Below are positions 13,001 to 25,000 of a stretch of DNA of 64,000 bases, one piece after another. Source of the DNA: Acanthornis magna (taxonomy: Eukaryota; Chordata; Aves; Passeriformes; Acanthizidae); contig JAWUZG010000354.1 in the NCBI GenBank assembly GCA_036785705.1, positions 62,001 to 126,000 on the forward strand, in the 5' to 3' direction. Within the stretch, counting starts at the first letter, position 1, and each line of letters starts with the position of its first letter. Made by a program: the position numbers and the translations under genes. The notes under the pieces were generated by a model. That model was not told the DNA's origin. It worked only from the letters and a program-made list of their open reading frames with translations, and did not search any database.

Positions 13001-16000
13001 GAAATTGAACTTGAGCTTTTGAATGCCGTGTTAATGCCTGGCTTGGGCAACAAAATGGTATGGTCCTTTCAGATGAGACATTGTCCACTGCTTTTCTTCT
13101 GTAGTGCCTGGGAAAAGCAGCCCTAGAATTGCAGTCTTGGCATTAGCACAGTCCCAAAAATGCACATCAGGAGGCATTGCTTGTGTGGCATGACAATGCG
13201 CTCTGCTTGCTGCATGTAGGAATGTGTAACAATATCTATCATTTTTGGAGGTAGTCATGCAACTTACATTATTTTCTCCCTAGCAGAGGTTTTCTCTTCT
13301 GCTACCACTGGAAAACACTTCAAGTGGTTAATAGAAAATCCAGTCCCTTATCTGTGAGCTTGTTACATATGCCTGCCATTTGTTCATATTATCCCAACAG
13401 CTTGTAGAATATCGTCATTCATTTCCAAAGTATCAGAAAAAGGCAGTGATCTACCTCAACTCCCCTTCCTCTGCTTCCACAGACTCAAGCTCCGTGCAGC
13501 CTTGCAGCTGCACGGTGTGGGAGTTGTGTGGTTTTGGGCTGCCCATGCAGTGCTGACAGGTCAGGAATGTGAGAGGGAGCACTGGCACTGATTTCCAAGA
13601 AATCATGAAACAGTGATTTTTAGCTGAAAAGAGAGTATAGGCGAGGTTTTGTGATAGTCTCAATTTGCAAGATGATTGCTCAGGAAATGTAGGGGGAGGA
13701 AAATGAAAGGGGGTGGCAGAAAGGTAGGGGGACCTTTGGATATACTTAGGCTATCAGATTATAGACAGCTTTGTGAAAAGCAAGTTATGAACTGCTCTAG
13801 GAAGCAGTAGTACGGTAGAGAGAAGAGATGTAATAAGACATTTCTGCATGTGAAGAAAGCGTCTTTGCTGCCCACCTGATCGTAATCTTACTTTTGTTTT
13901 GAATACTGAAGGAAATTATGCATCAACTGACAACAGGGCTTTTCAGATGCCTCTGGCAGTTTGCATGCCAAACCACACCTTAATCAGTGATAATTCATTC
14001 AGAAAATCTTGTAGACATGGGACTTGTGTAATGAGATCACATAGTCTTCTGTGGAGCATAGTCCTCATCTAGAAAAAGATAACAGTTAGCTAATTTTCAT
14101 CATTCTGATTTGACATTTCAATGCAAGTCATGTGGTAGCTCTGAATTGCAGGTGAGTCAGAGTGTGGAAGAGCCTTCTGCACAAGAGAAACTATAGCTTT
14201 TAGCATTGAATTTTAATTCTCATGGAAAACAAGCAAACCTGTTACTGGGAACTTGTCAAACATCCAAATGAAGAAAATACCAATTTAGAGTTCAGCTAGA
14301 CTCCTCTCTAATTAGTGTTCTTACAGCGTGGCAATGACCATGGTAGATGCTCTTGGAGATTGTCACCGCCTGAGACTAGAGATGAACCATCAAATTCATT
14401 GGAGCAGTCAGCGTTTCCTTTTATGTGTGTACATGTTCTTGGCAGCTGAAAAAGTGTTTCTCTCTTAAATGAGTATGTTCCTATCAGGTAAAATCTGATC
14501 ATAAGACGAACAATTGCAGTGTGTTATATTTCACTGTCAATCTCTTTACTTAATTGCTTTTTTCTTTTTTCTTTTTAAAGCAAAGGTTATGATAGAAAGT
14601 TTAGTTTGAACTCAGTTGCTTTTTCTAATACAAACCATTGAATGTACTGAAAATCTATGGCTAATTAAAGAATTTTTTAATTTAGAATATAAGTACTACT
14701 GTGGATCCATTAATTTTGTGGCAGGCATACCTAATACAGTCTTGTAATTTTTAGGAATTATTTAAACTAGCAGATAGTTTTCTGCTTTTTCAGGTTCTCT
14801 ATTAAGCTAATATTTGGAATACCTTAGAACCAAAGGTTTTGTAAGGAATTTTTGCGATGTAGAACTGCTTTAAAATATGTATCAGTCACACATAGGAACT
14901 CGTGGCATTCTAAGCTTCTTGTTTCTTTGAGGGCCAGCCAAAATTTCAACACAAAGTCTTGATATCCATGCTTGCCAGAGTTGATTTATGACTTAACCAG
15001 AACAAAATTTGGCACACATGACTGCTGAACTCCAGCCCAGTTTAAAGCACATAACTCCTGCAGCATGCACAGCAAGTGGAGCCAGGTGTATGTCCAGCAG
15101 GGAAGGGAAGGTGGTGGCTGTTGGATGTGGGTGCCATGTCTCCTCCATGTGACCTCAAGTCCACCAAGTGGACTCAGCCAGCAGTTAATTAAAAAGTTGT
15201 TATGAAATGTGGCAGAAAAACTTCATCCATGCTTTAAGAGAGAGCTGGTTCAGCTTTGCTGATAGAAGGAAAAAATTTGGTTTGCTCTTCAGCCAGCAGA
15301 TCGGACTGTGTACAGCAACAAGCAGATTTTCTGCAAGATTTTTTTGTTATGTTCCATTCTTGCTCTAGCACTGTATTTAAATAGAATTTAGGGCATTGTT
15401 TTTAGTGAATACAAGCCAGGGAATTCGTGGGTTCACTACCATCATAATGAATATTTTATTACAGCAGCTGAAATCTTGGATTGTGATGAGGAGAGGGCAC
15501 CATTGTTTCAGTTCTGTGAAATCTCTCTGAGGATCATTACCTTACTTACTTATTTAGTTTTTGAGACAGGCAGAGCATTAGTGAATATCAGGAAGAAAAC
15601 ATGATCTGATCCAATTTTAAGCACTTTGTCAAAACAGTAAAGCAAACTTTTCCTATCTGTCTGATGATTTCTGTGATTGTGAAATAAAGCTAGCCTAGCT
15701 TTTGGACTGGTTCAGGGCCAAGGGATAACTGATCATCAAGTGGAGATCTTTTCATTTATCAGTTTATTTTTTTGCCCTTCCACAGAGACTGGCCAAATAA
15801 AATGTTTTCTTAGTGCCCTGCTCGCCACTCTGGTGTTTTCATCAATTTCACTCTGTCTCTGGGGCTACAAGTGTCAGTCAGTTGCAATAAGGTGTCATTT
15901 TTGCCACTTCTGTGTTTATTAGGAGCTCTCAGATATTTACTGCCCAGTTTCCTGGACCTGTGCCTTGGGTGAGCCGTGTGGGACATGTGCTCGAGAGCTG

Positions 16001-17526
16001 TGGCAGAAATGTGTGCGGCCGATCTGGGCACAGCAGTAATAAAATACAGAGCTAAGGATCATTTCCTGCCCACTGATAGGCAAGTTCAGCAAACTCTATT
16101 TATGTTTCTTGCTTGATGTAAATTTTTGACCTTTATGATTCAGTGGACAGCCTAAAAATGTCTGAATGAATTGATAAGAATCAGTAGCCAAAAAACAGGA
16201 ATCTGATAGAAAAATAGCTTTCTTCTCTTCCTTTTCACAGAAAATGGCAAAAGTCGGATTTTTTTTTTTTTAAATTGCTTAAGCATGGTGTTTCCTCATC
16301 TGCTGTTCCTCCAGAACCTTTTGTGAAGCAGGCAAATTAGATCCTGCTCTGGCATCGAAAGTGCAGACACTTTTGATGTACAGTACAACAGCTGAGAAGT
16401 CCTGCAATGGGGCAGTCCTACCAAATGCTGTCTGCTAAGGTGAAGCTGTACTGCCCCAGACCCCCTTTGGGTTTTGAGGCAGGCAGTGTGTTGCAGACTG
16501 GGCAGTCAGGCAGTGAATAAACAGTAGGTAGTTTAAATAGAAATGGGGTGCAGAGGATTTCAAGACTGGTTCTTCACCTTGACTATTTTGTTATGTTAGG
16601 AATTAATGAATGTGTTACCATTCTTCAGTGAGCCTCAGGCTAATAACTCTGTGAGCTTAGATACCCTCAAGGTAATTTTTTCCTTCCTTTTAAATCAGGC
16701 CAATTTAATAAATGTCAAGCAGTCTGGAATAAGAAATTACTAATTTTGTGTCATTTTATATCTTTTGGTAACCATGATTATATCTATCCTGAGTGTGATC
16801 AGTTAGAAAACTTGAAAAAATTGTGCTCTCTTCAATCTGGGCAAGGTAGTACCACAGCAGCATTTAGCAATCCTTTAAGATTTCTGGAGCCAGAATGTTG
16901 TTAGGTTCCTATAAAGTTTAATGATGCATGGTGTAGTGAAAATGATGTAATAGCACAAAGTTAAACAGGATACTTCATTTGCAGATTGGAAATTAGAGAT
17001 GGATCTGGCCTTTTTGCCTTGCTGTGTGGGAGCGTTGGAATGTAGTTCTGGTTTGGGCACCCCACGTGCACTGCCTGCAATTGCCTTTGCAGGATGCACG
17101 AACAAAATTCATCTGAAACTGCAGAGTCACTTGTGAAGTACCACAGGGGCATGAAGTTCTGTAAAAGCAAGACCATGAAACAACTAGAGCAGCTAAAACT
17201 GCCTGTGGTAGAGAGAACATGATGTGCGATTTAAATATCAGTAGTAGTTGATGTAAAATAAAGAAAATACCTGCAATCTGTCTTGGACTCCTGTCTGTGG
17301 CTTGGATGAGGGAGCAGAAGAAATGATTGCAAAAAAGTTTTGCGGGGCACACGGGACAGTCTGGCTTCAGTTTTACAAATGGCTTAAAAGTTCAGTTATC
17401 AAAATTAGTTCTCATAACATAGTTTGGAGTTTTTGGTGTGTGAAAGGAGAGGAGATGGGAAAGAAGGGAAAGGCAAGGTGGGTGTGCAGCACTGTTGGGC
17501 AAAGGGAGATGTATGGAATAGGTCTG
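10079..17526. other. Non-coding DNA, no gene recognised
   Basis: Long featureless stretch. A 69-codon frame at 12,415-12,624 ends beside a donor-like CTCT|GTAAGTAA and carries a pyrimidine-plus-AG acceptor-like site at about 12,540, but it resembles no protein I know. Minus-strand frames at 13,031-13,663 and 16,875-17,352 are likewise unconvincing. No CR1, RNA gene or tandem array is evident apart from the poly(T) run listed separately. Confidence 0.55.
12780..12795 (+). repeat. Poly(T) run (16 T)
   Basis: Uninterrupted T run followed by CAGATTTAG. T16 plus CAG also looks like a 3' splice site on the + strand, but no matching donor or open frame supports an exon. Confidence 0.9.
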
Positions 17527-17564
17527 CCTGGTTAAAGACATTCTCCCTGGTTAAAGACACTCTC
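17527..17564 (+). repeat. Tandem duplication of a 19-mer
   Basis: CCTGGTTAAAGACATTCTC is followed immediately by CCTGGTTAAAGACACTCTC, with a single difference between copies. Recent local duplication. Confidence 0.9.
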
Positions 17565-20500
17565 CATTCAAAAATGGCCATCAGTATAGGGAGGGGGGAT
17601 TTAAAGAATTACACTGAAATGGTGCTAGCTGAAAAGAAGGTCAGGGGAGTTGAAATCTACTATTACTACCGGTAGCAAAGCTAGTATCTGCAGATGAAAG
17701 CTGCTGGGGTAGGAGGGAAATACCTACAAAGAACAAACTGAAGTGGACTCCCACAGTAATTCTATCCCTCTGAGTTAAAGCTGATTCTTTCAGAATCCAG
17801 AAATATTCACTTTGTGGCATCCCTAAAGTGGGAACAGAGCAGTACATACAAATTATGTCCTAATCTCACCCTAATCTTATGGCAGAAGAGAAAGAATCAG
17901 TAAAAAGACAAGTGGAACTCAACCAAAAGCAGCTAACAAACATTGCTAACTAACATTTTAATGCTAGAGCAGTTATTAGGCACCAAAAAATGATCTATCT
18001 TCGAGATTCTTGGCGTTCAAATAATTTTCTCAAATGAGTGCTAAGGTCTTTGTCATACTTCTGATCTGCACTCTCATTCTTAGACTACACCCAAGTTTGT
18101 GGCTTTTAGATTGGCTAAATAACTGATGAGCCATGCTCATGCTCAGAGTCTGACACTGCTGGTGTTCTTTGCAGTGTAGGAGAGATTTTTCACCAGCTTC
18201 AGGGCATGGGACACCTGCTGCCATCCCTTAAGCAATAAACTTGAAGGTTTGTAACAGATGCTTTATAAGGCATTTTCATAATGTGTTGTTCTGTGTTTCC
18301 TTTTACTGTTCCTGTTAAATCAAGATTTTAAAGCTGTTTTCTTTTAAGGCAAGTGACAAGTGAATCACTAAGTAAGGGTACAGAGACAGACAGTTTGACA
18401 GCCCATGGAAACAACAATCCAGGGTATGAATGGCAAAGCTGATGTGTAATTCTGATTTATACATTGCTAAATAGTGAAAATTTCTAGGAACAGTTGCATA
18501 GTTTTGGAAGTTTCTTCTTTAAAATAATTTTCCCCTGTGTTGCAAGTGAGCATCAGCAGCTGTGGCTCAAAATATGGCCAAGTATGAGGAGAGGAATTGG
18601 AATTTTTTCCCTTTGAGTTCTCATTAGCCATCATCAGTGTGGTTCTCATGGCTTTCTGTCTTCTGTTTCCTGTGATTTCTAGATGACTGCTGTCCCTTCT
18701 ATGGCCGTGTACTTCTTGCCCCTGCTTTGATAATAGCATTTTGGTGAAGGCTTGCTCAAATTGTTTGTGGCTTTGCTGCAATAAGTGGTTATTACATCCA
18801 TGATGCTCTAGTAGGGGGTTTCTTTCCCTGTTCCTTCTGAATGTTTGTGCACACACACTGGCACAGCTGGTGCTGAACACCACTATAAATGTCCCTGCAG
18901 TCCCTGTGAGGAGTCCTGGTGGAGGCAAAGCAGGCACTGCCTGGTGTGCCTGAGTCCCTTCCTTGGTGGCACATTGGTGCTGGGGCTCCCTTTGAGCTCA
19001 CTGCTGGGTGTGCTCTCCAGGGTGCAGAATGGACATTTTCACCATCCCAACTGTTGCTAAATAGGCTGATTAATCAATATGTCTGTATTAATTTCTGTAT
19101 TTCCTTACTCTGTCCTAACTCTTTAGGAGCTCATCAGAATATAAGATTCATTGTAGCTGTTCCCACAAAAGCGCATTACTTCAAAACTACTTTTGTTTGT
19201 TCAGGGTCCTGTGGAGTTTAGAGTGTCTTAAAGAAGTTATTATTAAAATGTCTTCTGTCTAGAATCAGGTAAGAGCTCAAGGACATGCTACAAATTCTCT
19301 TAATGTGATCAGGGGGATTGGATTAGACAGCTTTCACAGATGCACACTGGTACCACTCCCACGGAAAGGACAGATGATCCCAACTAGAAGATATTCTGAA
19401 ATGCAGAGCTCCAAAAAAAACTTCTTGCAGAGGTTTTCATTCAGAATACCTTAAACTTTTTGTCTTGCACTTCATAGTCCAATTACTTTCTTTTGGTCTT
19501 TCTGTGAAAATCTGTTCCTTCTTCAGAGTCTTTTGCAGTTTGCCACAGTGGCTGTGGCTTGATGCCAGCTGGGTACACAACCTGACTTGCTGTGAGACAA
19601 GACTGGGGACTCTTCCAAATAGCTGGCAACTACAAATATCTGCAAAACAGAGACAGGCAACTTTGCTGCCAGCTGTCTCTGTCTGACAAAAATGCCATCT
19701 TGGGTTACATGCACAGGAGAGAACTAATAGTTCAAAAAAATGCGGGTTTTTTTGTTTGTTTGATTTAGTGGGGTTTTTGTTAAGTCAGCTGAGCTAAAGA
19801 ATCAAAGTTTTCACAGCTTATGTAGGACTTAAGAGGAATACACATTGTGGCTTTAGCTTCAGTTTTCAACAGATTCAAGGTATTTGTAGTGATCTTTACA
19901 GAAACAGGGTTATTGTTCGTATTTATGTTTTGAGGAAAAATAATTTCTGTGTAGATGACCTGTAATACAGAAGATGTTCACATAATTATAAAGAAAATTT
20001 AAACATTGGAAGGGAAGGAAGTGTTTAAGATAAATATTTGTAAATATAAATCAACACTAATAAAAGGGAAATGGTGCTTATCACTGTTTGATGGAGTGTA
20101 TTAAGATAAATGTTTTCTAAGCACTGCAATGAATGAAGTTCAGGTGCATTTAAAAGTTAAGTACATTATTTTAAAAACTGAAACCCAAATCTGTTAGTCA
20201 TTTCATTATGTTTTAAAAATGTTTTAAACACTTCCGTCTGTCCAGAGTGGGAGATGTTGTCTCATCATCTAATTCTCTGCTTCCTACTCTACTGAAATCT
20301 AATCAGAGGGGAATCTCCCCATCCTCTGGGAGGAATGAGCTTAACCTCTTGCCTAAGCTATTTATATTAACAGAAAATATTTCACTCCTACTTTTCCTTT
20401 TGTTGTTGTTGTTGTTTTGTTTTGTCTGCAAGGATTATTTACAGGAAAGCCTAGGAAAGTTCCTACATCTACACCAGGAACCAAGAACCACATAAATGCA

Positions 20501-20902
20501 AATGCAGTTCTGAATCTGTAGCCCCACTCTATATATGGGTAGAAAGATTTATAAGAGATATTGACTTAAATGCAGATGAGAAAAGCTTCAGTTGCTGTAG
20601 GACTGCACTGAATGAAGAGATCACATTTTCTGAGGCTTCTGTGTCTGTCAGCTCTGGGGTCCTTGAACTCTAAGGACCCCAGAGGTTTTTTGCATCTTTA
20701 CTCTGGGTTTGGATTTTGGATTCAGATCTGTTTCTTGAATTGGCCACCCCAAGGTTTTCTGAAGTCTGAAACACAGAACCAAGCTGGTGTTTAACTTCAG
20801 CCATTCTCTGTTGGTTGCTGTAGGTCTCTCTTAAAGGACTGTAGGAGGTGATCTTTCCTGTAGATAAAATACAGGAATTGACATAAGGCTATGCCATCCA
20901 TC
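17565..20902. other. Non-coding DNA, no gene recognised
   Basis: Contains a 156-codon minus-strand frame (18,467-18,937) and shorter overlapping frames. None shows a domain, and the long frame overlaps other open frames on both strands, so I do not call a gene. A splice-like arrangement of a pyrimidine tract, AG, six bases (AATCAG) and GTAAGAG lies at 19,250-19,274 and is probably chance. Confidence 0.5.
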
Positions 20903-21205
20903 TCAGTCAAGTGAAGTAACTTTCTGTTTAAAAATCTTCTCTTTCACCTGAAGTATTACATTTCTGCTTACCCAGAAACTCACTATTATTGCTTGAATGA
21001 GCAGCAGTGTAATCCTCTGAGGTGCTGGTGTCCGAGGGGCCAGGAAGGCAATGAAAACTCCAACCAGTGTAGTGTGAAAGCTCCCAGGTAGAGCTGCCTG
21101 GGGACTTTGCAATATGAGCTGCACTGATTTTTCTTGCACCACAGAGTAAGGGATTACACTGCACTGCTCCTGCTGCAGGATGGGGATGAGGATGAAAACT
21201 GGTCA
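20903..21205 (-). other. Unrecognised open frame (about 100 codons), possible exon
   Basis: On the minus strand a frame is open from about 21,205 down to a stop at 20,903, with no in-frame ATG near its start. It is crossed by an acceptor-like site (CATCCTCATCCCCATCCTGCAG-type tract, AG near 21,173) and two donor-like sites, ATA|GTGAGT and GG|GTAAGC, near 20,970-20,995. The translation has two hydrophobic stretches. I do not recognise the protein. It may be part of a minus-strand transcript together with the two segments to its right. Confidence 0.2.
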
Positions 21206-21410
21206 TGGAGAGAAGAGCCCTATTGAGCTGAGTGAGGGGTATGAGTGTCCAAGGAGAGGGTAGTCTTTGCCAGACTGGCCCACATGTGCTGCCCCCTCTG
21301 TGGGGAAGTGTGGCAAACCTCAGTCAGCAGCAGCAGCGAAATGTCGCAAACCAGAAGAGGGAGGGAAGTGTATAGTCAGAATAAAAATATTAACAAGTAG
21401 TGTTTCTTAC

Positions 21411-21427
21411 CTCTGTCTTCCTTTCTC
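21411..21427 (-). other. Candidate 17-nt microexon
   Basis: Read on the minus strand, a pyrimidine tract ending TTTTCCTCCCAG (AG complementary to 21,428-21,429) precedes GAGAAAGGAAGACAGAG, which is followed by a consensus donor GTAAGA. The 17-nt body is entirely purine apart from one C, like exonic splicing enhancers. No expression evidence is available and 17 nt would shift a reading frame. Confidence 0.25.
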
Positions 21428-21570
21428 CTGGGAGGAAAAGGTAAAATAAGCCCCCAAAGTGCTTTGCTGTTCTGCCTGTGTGACCTGTGTTCCACTGCAG
21501 AGGTCAGAGGAGCCATGGTGGTGCAGCTGGGTGAGAAGTGGGAGTCACAGGTAATCCTCTTTGCACTTAC

Positions 21571-22029
21571 TCTCCAGAGGATTTCAATTTCCAGGGTAGT
21601 CTGAGGTCTGCAATTTGAGAGTGATCCTGTAGGACAGCAACACTGAAAGGAATGTTGCAGTAGGTGGAGGGGTGCTGAGCTGTGGTGAGCCACCCCTGTG
21701 CAGTGGCACTGAGGCACACAAAGACCCAGGGAGCTGCTGGCACTGGGATGTACAGCCCACTGTGTGGTGCACACCCCTCTTCAGGGACATCAGCGTCACA
21801 GCCATGTCCTGGTGGCTTTTCCATGCCCTCAGTGCATCTCCTTGCTTGTCTTCTGTTGAGGATTCTTCAAATGATGCTGTAAGAGCAAGTACCACTTCTC
21901 CCAGGCTTCTGTGTTGTTGTTGAAGCAGGTGATGTGTGGTGGAGTGGAGCATCTTCTCAAGTGAAATGCAGCCTGTTGTCAGTGAAAGGCCAGATCTGGC
22001 TCTTCTCAGCCAAACCCTTTTTGTCAGAA
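21571..22029 (-). other. Exon-like segment, 459 nt, all three minus frames largely open
   Basis: On the minus strand an acceptor-like TGATGTTCTTCCTAG (next to 22,029) and a strong donor GGAGA|GTAAGT (exon end 21,571) bound 459 nt. One frame is open across the whole segment except for a TGA 13 nt before the donor; another is open from an ATG at 21,824 to the donor. None gives a recognisable protein. The block is GC-richer than its surroundings. A spliced non-coding RNA exon is possible, and so is chance. Confidence 0.25.
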
Positions 22030-25000
22030 CTAGGAAGAACATCAGAAGCAGGCTCCAGAAATGTGGAATCCACTGTATGATTGTATTTGGTTACTTAATT
22101 CAGAATTCACTCCAAAACTAGAGAAGGTCATTTTCTGACCTTTTCAGCTGAGTAAAGCTGTAGGTGCCTGTTGTCTCTCTGGAAGGGTGTGTAAAAACTC
22201 TGTTCCTCTTGGTGCAAGAAGCCATGAATGATTATCTTTCAGGAGCAGAGCATCTCTCCTCCCAGAACAGCTGGGATTAGCTCAGTAGTGAATCCATAAG
22301 CTACATGGTTTGGTTTGTTTTTTTTTCCAGAAAACCCACTTTATTTTACACCAGGCATGAAGAAGATGTAGAGGGATAATCTCTGCTCCTTTTTCACCTC
22401 TGAAAAGTAACATCATTCAGGATGTGATTCTCCACTTGGGAATCCTTCTTACATAAAGTTGCTTATGCATTCTGGCTTTTCTACTTCATCCAAGGATTAT
22501 ACACACTTTGTCAGTTTTCACTGAGCTCTTTTTGCTTTTGGTATAAATACACAATTCCTATTCATGAGGGGGGAAAAAAAGCAGCTTTAGTTATGCCTGT
22601 CCACGGCAAAACCTAATTTGATTATGTTGCATAATTTAACCTTTTAAAGGCATAACCTGACCTTTTATCGGGGGAGCTGCTTTAATTAAGCTAAACCAGA
22701 GAAGACTGTGTCTTCTGTGCTTCTGAAAAGACAGAAGAATTTTGGAAATGCTTTACACTGCTTGGAATACAGGAGACAGCCAAGAGCCTGTGCTAACAGA
22801 TCTTGCTGAAAGAGGCATTTGTAGGAGAAAGTGAGGCTTTAAATGTGCCAGCAGTGGTGGCAGGGAAGCACCTTTCCATGTTGTCCTTGTAAGGGAGAAG
22901 ATGATGCTTTTTAACCATTCTGCACTTAACAGGCTGAATGTGGAGATGAGGTTTTGCTTCTAAGCCTCCTCTAGTTCTCAAAGCACAGGGAGTTGTCCAG
23001 CCACATCAGAGCAACTTACTTGCAGCTGAATCAGAAATCTGTATGCAAAAATCTTATTCTTGGTAATTATTCAGAAGATCTTAACATTTCCTGTGGGAGA
23101 AATGGAGGTTTCTGTAAGCCTTCATAGATTTCTTCTTTTAAAAATGCTGTTGAAGACAGTTCCACAGATAAAATCTTTTATGTCTCTTTTTCACAAATCT
23201 GTATGTGTGAGAGAAATCAAGATAGAATCAAGATTATATGGAATGCTTCAGTAATACTACATACACATTTCATTGCTAAACTTTGTGTGTAGAAAGTGAT
23301 TAGAAGTTTTAGAGTTAAGGTAAAAGAATAAAATATATTGGTTTGCATTAATGATTTATATCAAATAAGTGATCTGGTAATTAAGGTTGAAATGGTGCTT
23401 GAATTTAAATCTTAAATTCTGGCATGCATAACTTCTCTTTCTATTTCCTAGGGTCAAAATTTCACTTATATAGTCTCAATCTTTAATTTTATTTAAAGTA
23501 GTGATTGAAGAATAACTGTTCTTTCATAATTTCTCCTTCTAAACTTGGAAGAAGCTGTTTAGAAATTATTCATAGTCTTTTGAAAATCCTGGCCACTTTA
23601 AAACATAGTTTCCAGTAGAATTTTCTCAGCATGTGAAAAAGGGCTCAGAATTTGTACCTTTGATCCCTCTAAATGCTCTGCTGTTGTTGCATAGACCACA
23701 TACTAACCATAAAATAGAAGTCAGAGCCAGCTATCAGGTTCGGATACATGTATGCCTTTTCCCAACTTTTCTCAGTCAAAAATTAATAGTTTTACAAGCT
23801 CCCTACCTGTAAATGTCAAGGTGTCATTTGCATAGATTTCCAAGTTTTAATCTGTCCAAATTTAAACTTGGCCAGGACCTAACAGGTTTTCAACCTGAAA
23901 CTCCAAATCCAATTTCTTGGCCCATATTTATTTTACAAGGAAGATGACCTTGATATGTATGTCAATATCCTAAGCTCTTAGTTTAGCTTTTGCTAAATAA
24001 ATCGACAGAATTGTGTATTTCATTATAGCACAGTCCTGACCCAGTGCAACAGGAAAATTCCTAGAAAATTCAGTGGAGCCTGATTTTCATACACTGTAGT
24101 TTGAGACCTATGTAAGAAAGAGCCCTAAAACATTGTAGCTGATGCAAAATTAGAGAATTGGCCTTGCATTTGTTTTCCTAAGTTTTCACCCATTTAGTTG
24201 ACATTTTTTAGTTTCCTAAATTGTCAAGAGTATTTTGATAATTCCTTTTGCTAAGACATGAGCAGAGGAAAAGTCTGGGTTTGCGTCACTGAATATTTTC
24301 CCATTTGTGCTTCTGGACTTGAATAATCTAAGGCAAACTCACTATTTTCCTCTTTGTCATCTTCAGTGCAGCCAATGCGAAAGAGCTGAGATTAGGAAAC
24401 TTCTTATGTGATAAGAACTCCAGCAATTATAATGTTGGGTTTTCACTTCTTAATACTCCCTTCTATTTCCTGTGAACATCAACATACTCAACAATTTATG
24501 CCCCATTGAAAGTCCAGTATTTGATAGTTTAGACAGAAACTTTCTTTTTCTGCAATGTGCAGTTTCTCTTCCTATACTGGAATCTTTAAATACTCAGTTG
24601 GCAATTCCTATTATAGTTGATTATTTGGACCAGGCAAATTGCCGAATAAAAGGTTTGTAAATGATCTGCTTTATATTTGTGCGGTCCTCAAAGGACTGAA
24701 ATTTGCTTTAGGGAAAAGCAAACGACCAAGTAATAACATTTTCTTTTTTTAAAAGCACTGCCAGAAACTTAATTTCAGAGAGCTTTTTATTATTAAATTT
24801 CCCAGCCTTCCTTTCAAGCACGTTATTAGGAACATGGTTCATTTATTTGGGAGAGGGAGGAAAGCACTGAAGAAGGGGGAGATAAAGGTGAAAAGCAAGC
24901 TCTTTAATTCATATTGTGATCTAAGTGTAGAGTTCATGTTGGCAACAATTTCAGTTTTCTAATGTGCAGTCATTGTGAAAGACTGATTCTAACATGCAAA

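Noticed and set aside
18467..18937. 156-codon open frame on the minus strand.
   Set aside because: No recognisable domain, overlapping open frames on both strands, no supporting splice sites or promoter.
19250..19274. Six-nucleotide microexon (AATCAG) between an acceptor-like and a donor-like site.
   Set aside because: Acceptor tract is short and weak; sites of this quality occur often by chance.
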